DNA from: Chloroflexi bacterium RBG_13_51_52 | GTDB taxonomy: Bacteria > Chloroflexota > Dehalococcoidia > Dehalococcoidales > RBG-16-60-22 | Assembly (NCBI GenBank): GCA_001796525.1 | Contig: MGMT01000022.1 | Coordinates: 1-11,158, forward strand | DNA length: 11,158 nucleotides | Reading direction: 5' to 3' | In this document: positions 5,654 to 11,158 of the stretch, one piece after another | How the letters are laid out: every line of letters starts with the position of its first letter | Numbering within the stretch: the first letter of the stretch is position 1 | The notes under the pieces: generated by a model | Databases searched by the model: none | Told to the model about the DNA's origin: nothing | Seen by the model: only the letters and a program-made list of their open reading frames with translations | Made by a program: the position numbers and the translations under genes

Positions 5654-6881
5654 AACGAACGCCTCCAGGACATATAAGGATAAAGCCAAAGCAGCCGCTA
5701 ATAAAGCAGCTGCCTATGGTGAAGATATCAATATAAACTATTATGTAAACCCCGATGAGAAACACCCCTACCAGAAAGACCCCTCACAGCTTGCCGCACA
5801 AACTAAAGACAAGATGCTGGGAGCGGGAATAATACTGGACGACCCCGGCCAGAGGTCGGGCACCTACCTTCAGATGGATGGCACGCCGGTACACTTCTCC
5901 GCGCGACAGGAAGGCGTGGAGGTGATGGCATTAAGCCAGGCAATGGAGAAGCACGACTGGCTGGGAGACTACCTGTGGAAAGCCGTAGCCGTAGATTCGG
6001 ATAAATATACCGCCAATGTAGAGCTAAGCGAAAACGATGGATATTTTATCAGGGCATTGGCGGGACAGAAAACGGTGTATCCGGTGCAGGCCTGCCTTTA
6101 CATGGCACAGGCGAAAGTAGTACAGAACGTGCATAATATCATCATCGCGGAAGAAGGCTCGGAACTGCACATCATTACCGGCTGCGCCACCGATTCGATA
6201 GACGAACCGGGTCTGCACATAGGAGTATCGGAATTTTTCATTAAAAAGGGAGCCAAAGTCACCTTCACGATGATACACAACTGGAACCCTGAAATAGCGG
6301 TGCGTCCCCGCACCACCACAATCGTCGAAGAAGGCGGGCTGTTTTTAAGCAACTACCTGCTGATGAAGCCGGTCAACTCATTGCAGATGTATCCAACGGC
6401 AAGATGCATCGGCGAGAAAGCCATGGTGAGATACAACAGTATCCTGGTGGCTGGCAAGGGGACTAATCTGGACGTGGGCTCAAGGGTATTTTTAAATGCT
6501 AACGAAACAAAGACGGAGATAGTCTCGCGCGCTATTACGACGGGTGGGAATATCATCGCCCGCGGGTATATAGAGGGTAATGCTCCCGATGTAAAGGGAC
6601 ACCTGGAGTGCCGGGGGCTGATACTGGGTGAAAAAGGCACGATCTACGCCATCCCGGAGCTTAAAGGCAACCTGGCAGGAATAGACCTTTCACACGAGGC
6701 GGCGGTGGGCAAGATTGCCGAGGAAGAGGTGGAATACCTGATGGCGAGAGGATTGACCCGAAACGAGGCAACGGCGGCTATCGTCAGGGGGTTCCTGCGG
6801 GTAGATATCGAGGGGCTGCCGCCGATGTTGAGCGCGGAACTTAAAAAAGCCGTGGAAGCCAGCGAGAAGGAAGTAATGTAG
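5646..6881 (+). CDS. sufB: Fe-S cluster scaffold SufB/SufD family protein
   Basis: Scaffold on which Fe-S clusters are assembled with SufC. It has 411 residues, shorter than the roughly 470-500 of SufB in SufBCD systems. The C-terminal core is clear: GHLECRGLILG with Cys322 at the position of the essential SufB cysteine, then SHEAAVGKIAEEEVEYLMAR with Glu351, then the closing EATAAIVRGFL block. The middle has the repetitive beta-helix pattern (VQNVHNIIIAEEGSELHIITG). The ATG at 5646 sits inside the end of sufC after GGGGAGGA; an upstream frame exists only as overlap with sufC. No sufD, sufS, sufU or sufE is present in the window, as in the minimal two-gene SufBC (SMS-type) systems of many anaerobes and archaea. 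The protein may form a homodimer in place of SufBD. Confidence 0.92.
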   Translation: MSKTNASRTYKDKAKAAANKAAAYGEDININYYVNPDEKHPYQKDPSQLAAQTKDKMLGAGIILDDPGQRSGTYLQMDGTPVHFSARQEGVEVMALSQAMEKHDWLGDYLWKAVAVDSDKYTANVELSENDGYFIRALAGQKTVYPVQACLYMAQAKVVQNVHNIIIAEEGSELHIITGCATDSIDEPGLHIGVSEFFIKKGAKVTFTMIHNWNPEIAVRPRTTTIVEEGGLFLSNYLLMKPVNSLQMYPTARCIGEKAMVRYNSILVAGKGTNLDVGSRVFLNANETKTEIVSRAITTGGNIIARGYIEGNAPDVKGHLECRGLILGEKGTIYAIPELKGNLAGIDLSHEAAVGKIAEEEVEYLMARGLTRNEATAAIVRGFLRVDIEGLPPMLSAELKKAVEASEKEVM

Positions 6882-6895
6882 CAGGGAGGGGAAAA

Positions 6896-7408
6896 ATGAA
6901 TTTGAATGCTCTCCACAAGTTGAGCTACGGCATGTATATCGTTGCCTCCCACAAGGGCGAAAAGCTTAACGGGCAGATTGCCAATACCGTATTTCAGATA
7001 ACATCCGAACCGCCGACGGTCGCCGTAAGCATCAACAAGCAGAACCTGACCCACGAATATATTAAAGCCAGCCAGGTGTTTTCCGCATCGATATTGTGCC
7101 AGGCAACGCCATTACCCTTCATCGGGGGGTTCGGGTTTAAGTCCGGCAGAGATACGGACAAACTGCAAGGCAAGGATTATAAGGTGGGAATAACCGGCTC
7201 GCCCATATTTCTCGATAATGCGACGGCTTATCTTGAAGCGGAGGTCATACGGGATGTGGATGCGGGGACCCATACGATATTTATCGGCAAAGTTGTGGCG
7301 GCGGAAATCCTTACGGAAGACCCATGCATGACTTATGAATATTATTACCAGGTAAAACGAGGAACCACGCCCAAGACCGCCCCAAACTATATCGCCAAAG
7401 AAAAATGA
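6896..7408 (+). CDS. Flavin reductase-like FMN protein (NADH:rubredoxin oxidoreductase type)
   Basis: A split-barrel flavin-binding protein of 170 residues, cytoplasmic. Hallmarks are the first helix LHKLSYGMYIV, the flavin-binding block NGQIANTVFQITSEPP (25-40) followed by VAVSINKQNLTHEYI, and FGFKSGRDTDK (79-89). These match the flavin reductase half of clostridial high-molecular-weight rubredoxin (Hrb), in which a flavin reductase domain is fused to rubredoxin and passes electrons from NADH to diiron flavoproteins. Here the rubredoxin is the next gene, 13 bases downstream, so the pair looks like a split Hrb. The ATG follows GGGAGGGG 14 bases after the sufB stop codon. NADH use and the rubredoxin partner are inferred from family and position. 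Confidence 0.88.
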   Translation: MNLNALHKLSYGMYIVASHKGEKLNGQIANTVFQITSEPPTVAVSINKQNLTHEYIKASQVFSASILCQATPLPFIGGFGFKSGRDTDKLQGKDYKVGITGSPIFLDNATAYLEAEVIRDVDAGTHTIFIGKVVAAEILTEDPCMTYEYYYQVKRGTTPKTAPNYIAKEK

Positions 7409-7421
7409 GGAGGTAAAGCAA

Positions 7422-7580
7422 ATGGCGAAATACGAATGCACCGTTTGCGGTTACATTTACGACCCGGAACTAGGCGACCCCGACAGCAATATCCCCCCGA
7501 GCACACCATTTGAGAAACTGCCTGACGACTGGGTATGCCCGGTGTGCGGGGCCGCCAAGAGCGAATTTAAAAAGTTATAG
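7422..7580 (+). CDS. Rubredoxin, 52 residues
   Basis: Small one-iron electron carrier of the cytoplasm. The four cysteine ligands are in the usual pairs: CTVCG (Cys6, Cys9) and CPVCG (Cys39, Cys42). The conserved YIYDPELGDPDSNI, PPSTPFEKLPDDWVCP and GAAKSEF segments are all present, so this is a complete, standard-length rubredoxin. The ATG follows a very strong GAGGAGGT at 7407-7414. It lies between the flavin reductase and the DUF4405-like gene. Its probable donor is the flavin reductase, and probable acceptors are the two diiron proteins in the same operon, both of which lack a rubredoxin domain of their own. The identity is certain; the partners are inferred. Confidence 0.97.
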   Translation: MAKYECTVCGYIYDPELGDPDSNIPPSTPFEKLPDDWVCPVCGAAKSEFKKL

Positions 7581-7629
7581 TTAGAATAGAAGACGAACAA
7601 AGACTACTGGATATTCAATGTAGTTATAA

Positions 7630-7911
7630 ATGAAAAAATGGCTGAAAAATTATATATTATTCGTGTTTTTACTTGTACTGGGGCTTATCCAGGCGATATC
7701 CGGGTTCCTCCTGTGGTTGGTAATACCGGGAGGACACCGGGGATTCGGGATCGGTCAGATATCGGGTGATTATTTATGGTCAAGGTATACCTGGATTGAG
7801 ATACATGACTGGACAGCGATAGCGCTGGTAGTGGTAGTAATAATCCACATAATTCTACACTGGAAGTGGATAGTGTATATGACAAAAAGAATGATTGGAA
7901 TTCAAAAGTAA
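7630..7911 (+). CDS. Two-helix membrane protein with histidine pattern, DUF4405-like
   Basis: A 93-residue inner-membrane protein. Helix one is about residues 7-31, then a loop (GGHRGFGIGQISGDYLWSRY), then helix two about 60-83 with HDWTAIALVVVVIIHIILHWKWI. Histidines 36, 59, 73 and 77 sit at membrane edges or within helix two. The HDW...IH..LHW pattern is that of DUF4405 and cytochrome-b-like heme proteins, where such histidines bind heme. The start is fixed by an in-frame stop codon just before the ATG; no clear ribosome site is present, unlike all its operon neighbours, so it may be weakly translated or use coupling. The gap from rubredoxin is 49 bases and to the next gene 13. Heme binding is inferred, not shown; as a two-helix unit it would need to dimerise to make a four-helix cytochrome b core. 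Confidence 0.78.
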   Translation: MKKWLKNYILFVFLLVLGLIQAISGFLLWLVIPGGHRGFGIGQISGDYLWSRYTWIEIHDWTAIALVVVVIIHIILHWKWIVYMTKRMIGIQK

Positions 7912-7924
7912 CAGGGGGTAAACA

Positions 7925-8761
7925 ATGGAAAAAAAGAAAATTATCGAATTACTTAACCTCGACCTGCAGGATGAACACGGCGCGATTATCCAGTATCTGT
8001 CACACGCTTACGCCATAGGCGAAGGCGAGATGGCATGCGAAATCGAAGCTATTGCCCGTGATGAAATGAGGCACCTCGACTGGCTGGCAGAGACAATCGT
8101 CGATCTTGGCGGGAAACCCAGCCTGAAGAGAGGCACACAGAATATGGCCGGCAAAACACCGCCGGACTGGATGAGCAACAACGTGGGACTGGAAGACGGA
8201 GCCATCGATAGCTACAAGAATCATATCAAGGCAATTGACGACCCGAAGATAAAGAGATTGCTGAAGCGTATATTAGCGGACGAGCAGTCGCACCGCGGCA
8301 AGTTCGTGCACTTTATTACCAAAGCGAAAAAGGAAGGCATGAAGGACATTCGGGGTAAGCGTAAAGACAGCGTAACTAAAACGCTGGACTGGGGCATCGG
8401 GCACGAGTATACGGTAGTTTTGCAGTATATGTTCCACTCCTATATGACAAAGAACAAAGAAGCCAAGAAGCAGCTGGAAGACCAGGCGATTAACGAGATG
8501 CAGCACCTGGGCTGGCTGTCCGAAGAGATGGTCAGCGGGGGCGGTAATCCGACCATCGAACACAGCGAACCTGACCAGTCTACCAAACTGCCGGACATGC
8601 TTAAAGCGGATTTAAAGATAGAAAAAGAAGTCGCCGCGGCATACGATAAAGCCGCCAAAGAAGTAGACGATGAGGGTTTGAAAGAGCTGCTGATACGGAT
8701 AAGAGACAACGAAAAATACCATATCGATGTGTTTAACGACCTGCTGAATGAAGAGAAATAG
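7925..8761 (+). CDS. Double ferritin-like (bacterioferritin/rubrerythrin fold) diiron protein
   Basis: Two ferritin-like domains in one 278-residue chain. Domain 1 (about 1-137) carries Glu17, Glu47/His50, Glu90 and Glu120/His123. Domain 2 (about 145-278) carries Glu161, Glu191/His194, Glu233 and Glu263/His266. Each ligand in domain 2 lies 143-144 residues after its counterpart, so this is a tandem duplication with both diiron sites intact. Matching blocks are DEHGAIIQYLSHAY with GHEYTVVLQYMFHSY, and RDEMRHLDWL with INEMQHLGWL. The family could store iron or reduce peroxide or oxygen. A linker rich in Lys and Arg joins the domains, and there is no rubredoxin domain or signal peptide. The ATG follows AGGGGGT, 13 bases after the DUF4405-like gene. 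Confidence 0.9.
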   Translation: MEKKKIIELLNLDLQDEHGAIIQYLSHAYAIGEGEMACEIEAIARDEMRHLDWLAETIVDLGGKPSLKRGTQNMAGKTPPDWMSNNVGLEDGAIDSYKNHIKAIDDPKIKRLLKRILADEQSHRGKFVHFITKAKKEGMKDIRGKRKDSVTKTLDWGIGHEYTVVLQYMFHSYMTKNKEAKKQLEDQAINEMQHLGWLSEEMVSGGGNPTIEHSEPDQSTKLPDMLKADLKIEKEVAAAYDKAAKEVDDEGLKELLIRIRDNEKYHIDVFNDLLNEEK

Positions 8762-8799
8762 GTAAAGATAGTTTTATAGCAACTTTTTGAGGAAGTGGC

Positions 8800-9150
8800 A
8801 TGAGAAAGTATATGAATGCCGGCAGTAACGGCGAATTCAGTGATGGAATTAAAAAAAAGGTAACGATCGAGGGGCAGGAAATCATGCTGGCAAGGGTCGG
8901 CAACGACTATTATGCCGTCGGCAACCGCTGCCCCCATCTCGGTGGCGACCTATCCAAAGGAACGCTGGAGGGGAACGTTATCACCTGCCCCCGGCACGGC
9001 TCGCAGTTCGATGTCCGCAACGGGCAGGTCATCAGATGGATGAAGGGGTCCGGTCTGTTTTCGGCGGTGGGGAAAGCTCTAAAGTCGCCCAAGCCTTTGC
9101 AGACTTACAAGGTCAAGGTTGAAGGCGACAACATAACGGTCGAGGTATAG
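8800..9150 (+). CDS. Rieske-type [2Fe-2S] ferredoxin
   Basis: A soluble 116-residue Rieske protein. The cluster motifs are CPHLGG (Cys44, His46) and CPRHGSQFD (Cys63, His66), the CxH...CxxH set that binds [2Fe-2S]. The loop between them (GDLSKGTLEGNVITCP) and the closing TYKVKVEGDNITVEV are those of ferredoxin components of oxygenases and similar electron carriers. There is no membrane anchor or twin-arginine signal, so it is not a bc1-type Rieske subunit. No oxygenase is encoded nearby, which fits an electron-transfer role in an anaerobe, though its partner is unknown. The ATG follows TGAGGAAG. It is the last gene of the operon; its stop codon lies 2 bases from that of the opposing gene, and a candidate terminator follows. 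Confidence 0.92.
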   Translation: MRKYMNAGSNGEFSDGIKKKVTIEGQEIMLARVGNDYYAVGNRCPHLGGDLSKGTLEGNVITCPRHGSQFDVRNGQVIRWMKGSGLFSAVGKALKSPKPLQTYKVKVEGDNITVEV

Positions 9151-9152
9151 AG

Positions 9153-9704
9153 TCAGGATACTTCGCCGCGTTTGAGAAAAACGCCGACCCTTTTTCTTTT
9201 TATTATCAAAAGACCTAGAGCCAGCAATATCACCAACCCGATAATTTCGGGTATATAAACACTCGGTTCGGAGAACAACACCTCCCAGATATTACGCGCC
9301 CAGCCTTCCAGTTCTACGGCAGGAAAACTAAAGCCCAGCAGTGGCCAGAAAAGAGTGACCGGGACCTGCCACATTTCATCGAGGATGAGGTGCGCAAACG
9401 TACCGGCAGCAACGGCAAGCATCCATTTCTGGCGGTGCTTTTTCAGGAGATAGAATCCAATAGCGGAAATTACGATTAAAAAGAGCAGCGTATGCGAGAA
9501 TATCCGCCCGTTATTGAAAGTATCCCGGAAAAAATACTGCCCTACCGGCTTATCGATGATATCTGGCAGCAGAGAACCGACCAGCAGCCACCTGATATCA
9601 AGGTAACGCGAGAGCGAAGCAAACCACGATGGTTTACGGTTCACAGCATCGGCTATGAGTGTAGCCGCGCCGAGGGTGATACCTGGATGTGCGAATAAAA
9701 GCAT
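9153..9704 (-). CDS. YdjM-type inner-membrane metal-dependent hydrolase-like protein
   Basis: A 183-residue membrane protein of the YdjM/LexA-regulated metal-dependent hydrolase family (PF04307 type). Conserved features are the N-terminal FAHPGITLG with His6, GSLLPDIIDKP (43-53, Asp48 and Asp51), GRIFSHTLLF with His71, and GTFAHLILDEMW (101-112, His105 and Asp109). This His/Asp set is thought to hold a metal. Hydrophobic segments lie at about 72-87 and 152-168, and the chain ends in a basic KRKRVGVFLKRG tail. The substrate is unknown for the family. The ATG at 9704 has no clear ribosome site, so an unusual or leaderless start is possible. It converges on the Rieske gene and diverges from coaE across 122 AT-rich bases. 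Confidence 0.85.
   Translation of the reverse strand: MLLFAHPGITLGAATLIADAVNRKPSWFASLSRYLDIRWLLVGSLLPDIIDKPVGQYFFRDTFNNGRIFSHTLLFLIVISAIGFYLLKKHRQKWMLAVAAGTFAHLILDEMWQVPVTLFWPLLGFSFPAVELEGWARNIWEVLFSEPSVYIPEIIGLVILLALGLLIIKRKRVGVFLKRGEVS
9168..9204 (+). terminator. Candidate intrinsic terminator of the Fe-S/diiron operon
   Basis: GCGTTT (9168-9173) and AAACGC (9179-9184) form a 6-base stem with a GAGAA loop. Six bases later comes a T-rich run (9191-9204, TTTTTCTTTTTATT). It begins 17 bases past the Rieske stop codon and lies inside the 3' end of the opposing gene. The short stem and the spacer before the T-run make it imperfect, but the position is right. Confidence 0.5.
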
Positions 9705-9788
9705 GATGTTCAGTCAAAAGTCAAAACCAGAGCCAGAAAGCTAAAACAAGTTTTGATTTATTTATACCGATACCTTCTTTCAATTAAA

Positions 9789-9799
9789 TATAATATAAT
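9789..9799 (+). promoter_or_regulatory. Overlapping -10 boxes upstream of coaE
   Basis: Two overlapping perfect TATAAT hexamers (9789-9794 and 9794-9799) lie 28-38 bases before coaE. No good -35 lies at the usual spacing, and the stretch 9743-9800 is generally AT-rich, so this is only a likely promoter zone. The same 122-base gap must also hold the promoter of the divergent YdjM-like gene, where I could not pick one out. Confidence 0.4.
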
Positions 9800-9826
9800 A
9801 ACTATGTAGTTTTTGGCGAGTAGAAT

Positions 9827-10426
9827 ATGAAAGTCATCGGGCTTACGGGGGGCATAGGCACGGGGAAAAGCACTGCGGCACGGTTCCTGGCGGAACTGGG
9901 CGCCGGGGTAGTCGACCTGGACAAAGCGGGGCACGAAGCGCTGAAAAAGGGCGTGGCTGCATATAAAAGCGTGGTCGGGGAATTCGGGGAGGGGATATTA
10001 AAAGCTGATGGAGAAATCGACCGCGCCAGGCTGGGCAAGATAGTATTCAGCGACCGCGAAGCTTTAAAGCGTTTAAATAAAATAACGCATCCGGAAATCG
10101 ACAAAACTGTGCAGAAAAGGGTCAACGAAGCCCGCCAAAAGGGAGTAAAAGTAATCGTGCTGGAAGCTGCGGCGATACTGGAAGCGGATAGAAGCTGGCA
10201 GGTAGATGAGATATGGGTAACGACGGTAAAAGAGAAAACCGTTTTAGAACGTCTTAAAGCACGTCCAGGCTATACAGAGGCGGAGGCGAAACGCAGAATC
10301 AAGTCGCAGATGACGAACGAAGAGCGAATAAAGCAAGCCCACGTGGTCATTAAAAACGACGGCACAATTGATGAACTCAAGGCAAAAGTTAAGGCGGAGT
10401 GGGAGAGGTTACAGGGGCGAACATAG
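9827..10426 (+). CDS. coaE: Dephospho-CoA kinase
   Basis: Catalyses the last step of coenzyme A synthesis: ATP phosphorylates the 3'-hydroxyl of dephospho-CoA. The 199-residue length is standard. Motifs: P-loop GGIGTGKST (8-16), VVDLDKAGHEAL (28-39) with the catalytic aspartate region, ITHPEI in the CoA-binding part, LEAAAILEADRSWQVDEIWVT in place of the usual LLFE block, and the lid RRIKSQMTNEERIKQAHVVIKNDG, which ends in the family-typical ND-GT. The ATG is preceded by a modest GCGAG ribosome site. It starts the plus-strand group coaE - HIT - GNAT, with 30 bases to the HIT gene. This is a housekeeping gene with nothing unusual except the AAAIL variant. Confidence 0.95.
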   Translation: MKVIGLTGGIGTGKSTAARFLAELGAGVVDLDKAGHEALKKGVAAYKSVVGEFGEGILKADGEIDRARLGKIVFSDREALKRLNKITHPEIDKTVQKRVNEARQKGVKVIVLEAAAILEADRSWQVDEIWVTTVKEKTVLERLKARPGYTEAEAKRRIKSQMTNEERIKQAHVVIKNDGTIDELKAKVKAEWERLQGRT

Positions 10427-10456
10427 GATTAATTTCGTAATAGCGAATGGAGATTC

Positions 10457-10786
10457 TTGGCAAGCAGGGATTGGTTTTGCGAAGATGTGCTTTCAGGTAA
10501 AATGAATGTCCAGGTCATCTGGGAAGACGAACTTGTCATCGCATTTCACCATCCCTATCCCAGGTCCAAAACGCATGCGGTGATTATTCCCAAACGTCAT
10601 GTATCGTCCGTATTAGATCCGGAAGCTGTTGATGGCTTACTCTTAGAATCGATGGTTTTAGCGGTGCAAAAAGCTGCCGGCATACTCGGAGTCGACCGGA
10701 CGGGTTTTTATGTGCGTTTTAATGCAGCGGCTCCAGAAGTGACACCCCATATGCACTGGCATATTATGGCTTTCGAACCGAAATAG
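10457..10786 (+). CDS. HIT-family nucleotide hydrolase/transferase
   Basis: Histidine-triad proteins hydrolyse or transfer nucleotide monophosphates, such as adenosine phosphoramidates and dinucleoside polyphosphates. The 109-residue product opens DWFCEDVLSGKMNVQVIWED, the usual HIT start region, continues with HAVIIPKRHVSSVLD, and ends with the triad PHMHWHIMAF (His98, His100, His102). The Gly-Gln that normally precedes the triad is replaced (APEVTPHMH), so the active site is atypical although the three histidines are intact. The start is TTG at 10457 with GGAG 5 bases upstream; the first in-frame ATG (about residue 16) would cut into the domain. It lies 30 bases after coaE and 27 before the GNAT gene, so it is probably cotranscribed. 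Confidence 0.88.
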   Translation: MASRDWFCEDVLSGKMNVQVIWEDELVIAFHHPYPRSKTHAVIIPKRHVSSVLDPEAVDGLLLESMVLAVQKAAGILGVDRTGFYVRFNAAAPEVTPHMHWHIMAFEPK

Positions 10787-10813
10787 TGAAGTACCCCTAT
10801 TAAGGAACAATCA

Positions 10814-11158
10814 ATGAAGAAACATATCGGTGATATTGTTTATGAAAAGGCAGATGCCAAGGGACTTGAGCTGGTAGGTCCGTTGTGGCAGAAACTGATT
10901 AAACACCATAGAGTACGCTCCCGGCATTTTCAGGAACATTTTGATAGGATGACATGGGAAATTAGGAAGAAGGAGCTACTGGAAAAATCCTTGAACGGCA
11001 TGATGCTGGTAGACTTAGCGAAGGACAGTAAAACAGGCGAGATTATCGGCTACTGCGTGAGCACGATAAACGAAAAGGAACATGGCGAGATAGAGTCGAT
11101 TTTTATTGAAGATAGCTACAGGCGGGCGGGTATCGGGGATAATTTTATCAAAAGGGCT
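10814..11158 (+). CDS. GNAT-family acetyltransferase, truncated by the window end
   Basis: 115 codons are present and no stop codon appears before the right edge. The latter half has the GNAT acetyl-CoA site: GEIIGYCVSTINEKEHGEIE leads into SIFIEDSYRRAGIGDNFIKR, in which RRAGIG matches the R/Q-x-x-G-x-G/A pyrophosphate loop. The N-terminal half (VGPLWQKLIKHHRVRSRHFQ) is the variable acceptor-binding part and gives no clue to the substrate. The ATG at 10814 follows AAGGA with a proper gap, 27 bases after the HIT stop codon, so it continues the coaE group. The family is clear from the motif; substrate and full length are unknown. Confidence 0.85.
   Translation, partial: MKKHIGDIVYEKADAKGLELVGPLWQKLIKHHRVRSRHFQEHFDRMTWEIRKKELLEKSLNGMMLVDLAKDSKTGEIIGYCVSTINEKEHGEIESIFIEDSYRRAGIGDNFIKRA

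Noticed and set aside
8440..8937. 165-residue minus-strand frame, serine-rich
   Set aside because: It runs antisense to the double ferritin and Rieske genes, both of which have intact active-site motifs; the serine runs are a by-product of the opposite-strand codons.
9713..9726. Tandem GTCAAAA x2 upstream of the YdjM-like gene
   Set aside because: Two copies of a 7-base AT-rich word can easily occur by chance, and they do not line up with any promoter element.
1..11158. Mobile element, prophage or CRISPR array
   Set aside because: No transposase, integrase, phage gene, long terminal repeat or spaced direct-repeat array is visible; housekeeping genes (aspS, coaE) flank the region.

Overview
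This 11.2 kb window is bacterial chromosome from what looks like a strict anaerobe. Bacterial signs are sigma-70-like promoters, Shine-Dalgarno-led genes, a bacterial-type AspRS and a bacterial CoaE. Anaerobic signs are a sulfide-using homocysteine pathway, a minimal SufBC Fe-S machine, rubredoxin and rubrerythrin-like diiron proteins. The protein style suggests Chloroflexota (Dehalococcoidia-like), but that is an impression and was not tested. I see no tRNA, rRNA, IS element, integrase, phage gene or CRISPR array. No gene-free stretch exceeds 300 bases; the longest two are 259 bases (4075-4333) and 247 bases (3609-3855).

Layout. (1) 1-322: the N-terminus of aspS on the minus strand and a divergent promoter region. 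(2) 323-2703, plus: a three-gene operon of a DUF39/HcyBio protein, a NIL-domain ferredoxin and a UPF0280 protein. These are the bacterial counterparts of the Methanosarcina MA1821-MA1822 and MA1715 proteins, which make homocysteine from aspartate semialdehyde and reduced sulfur. (3) 2707-3608, minus: two unrecognised small genes, one soluble and one membrane. (4) 3856-4074, plus: a small SHOCT-domain membrane protein. (5) 4334-9150, plus: eight tightly packed genes behind a near-consensus promoter at 4266-4294. In order they are a rubrerythrin-like diiron protein, sufC, sufB, a flavin reductase, a 52-residue rubredoxin, a two-helix DUF4405-like membrane protein, a tandem double-ferritin-domain protein and a Rieske protein. 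A candidate terminator lies just past the last stop codon. (6) 9153-9704, minus: a YdjM-type membrane hydrolase-like protein. (7) 9827 to the end, plus: coaE, a HIT protein and a truncated GNAT acetyltransferase.

How the genes may work together. Regions 2 and 5 both handle sulfur and iron: one puts reduced sulfur into homocysteine, the other builds Fe-S clusters and carries several Fe or Fe-S redox proteins. In region 5 a plausible electron path runs NAD(P)H -> flavin reductase -> rubredoxin -> the two diiron proteins. Both diiron proteins lack the fused rubredoxin domain of classical rubrerythrin. That would be a split peroxide/oxygen defence and iron-handling system co-expressed with its own Fe-S assembly machine. 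The gene calls are well supported; the electron path is inference.
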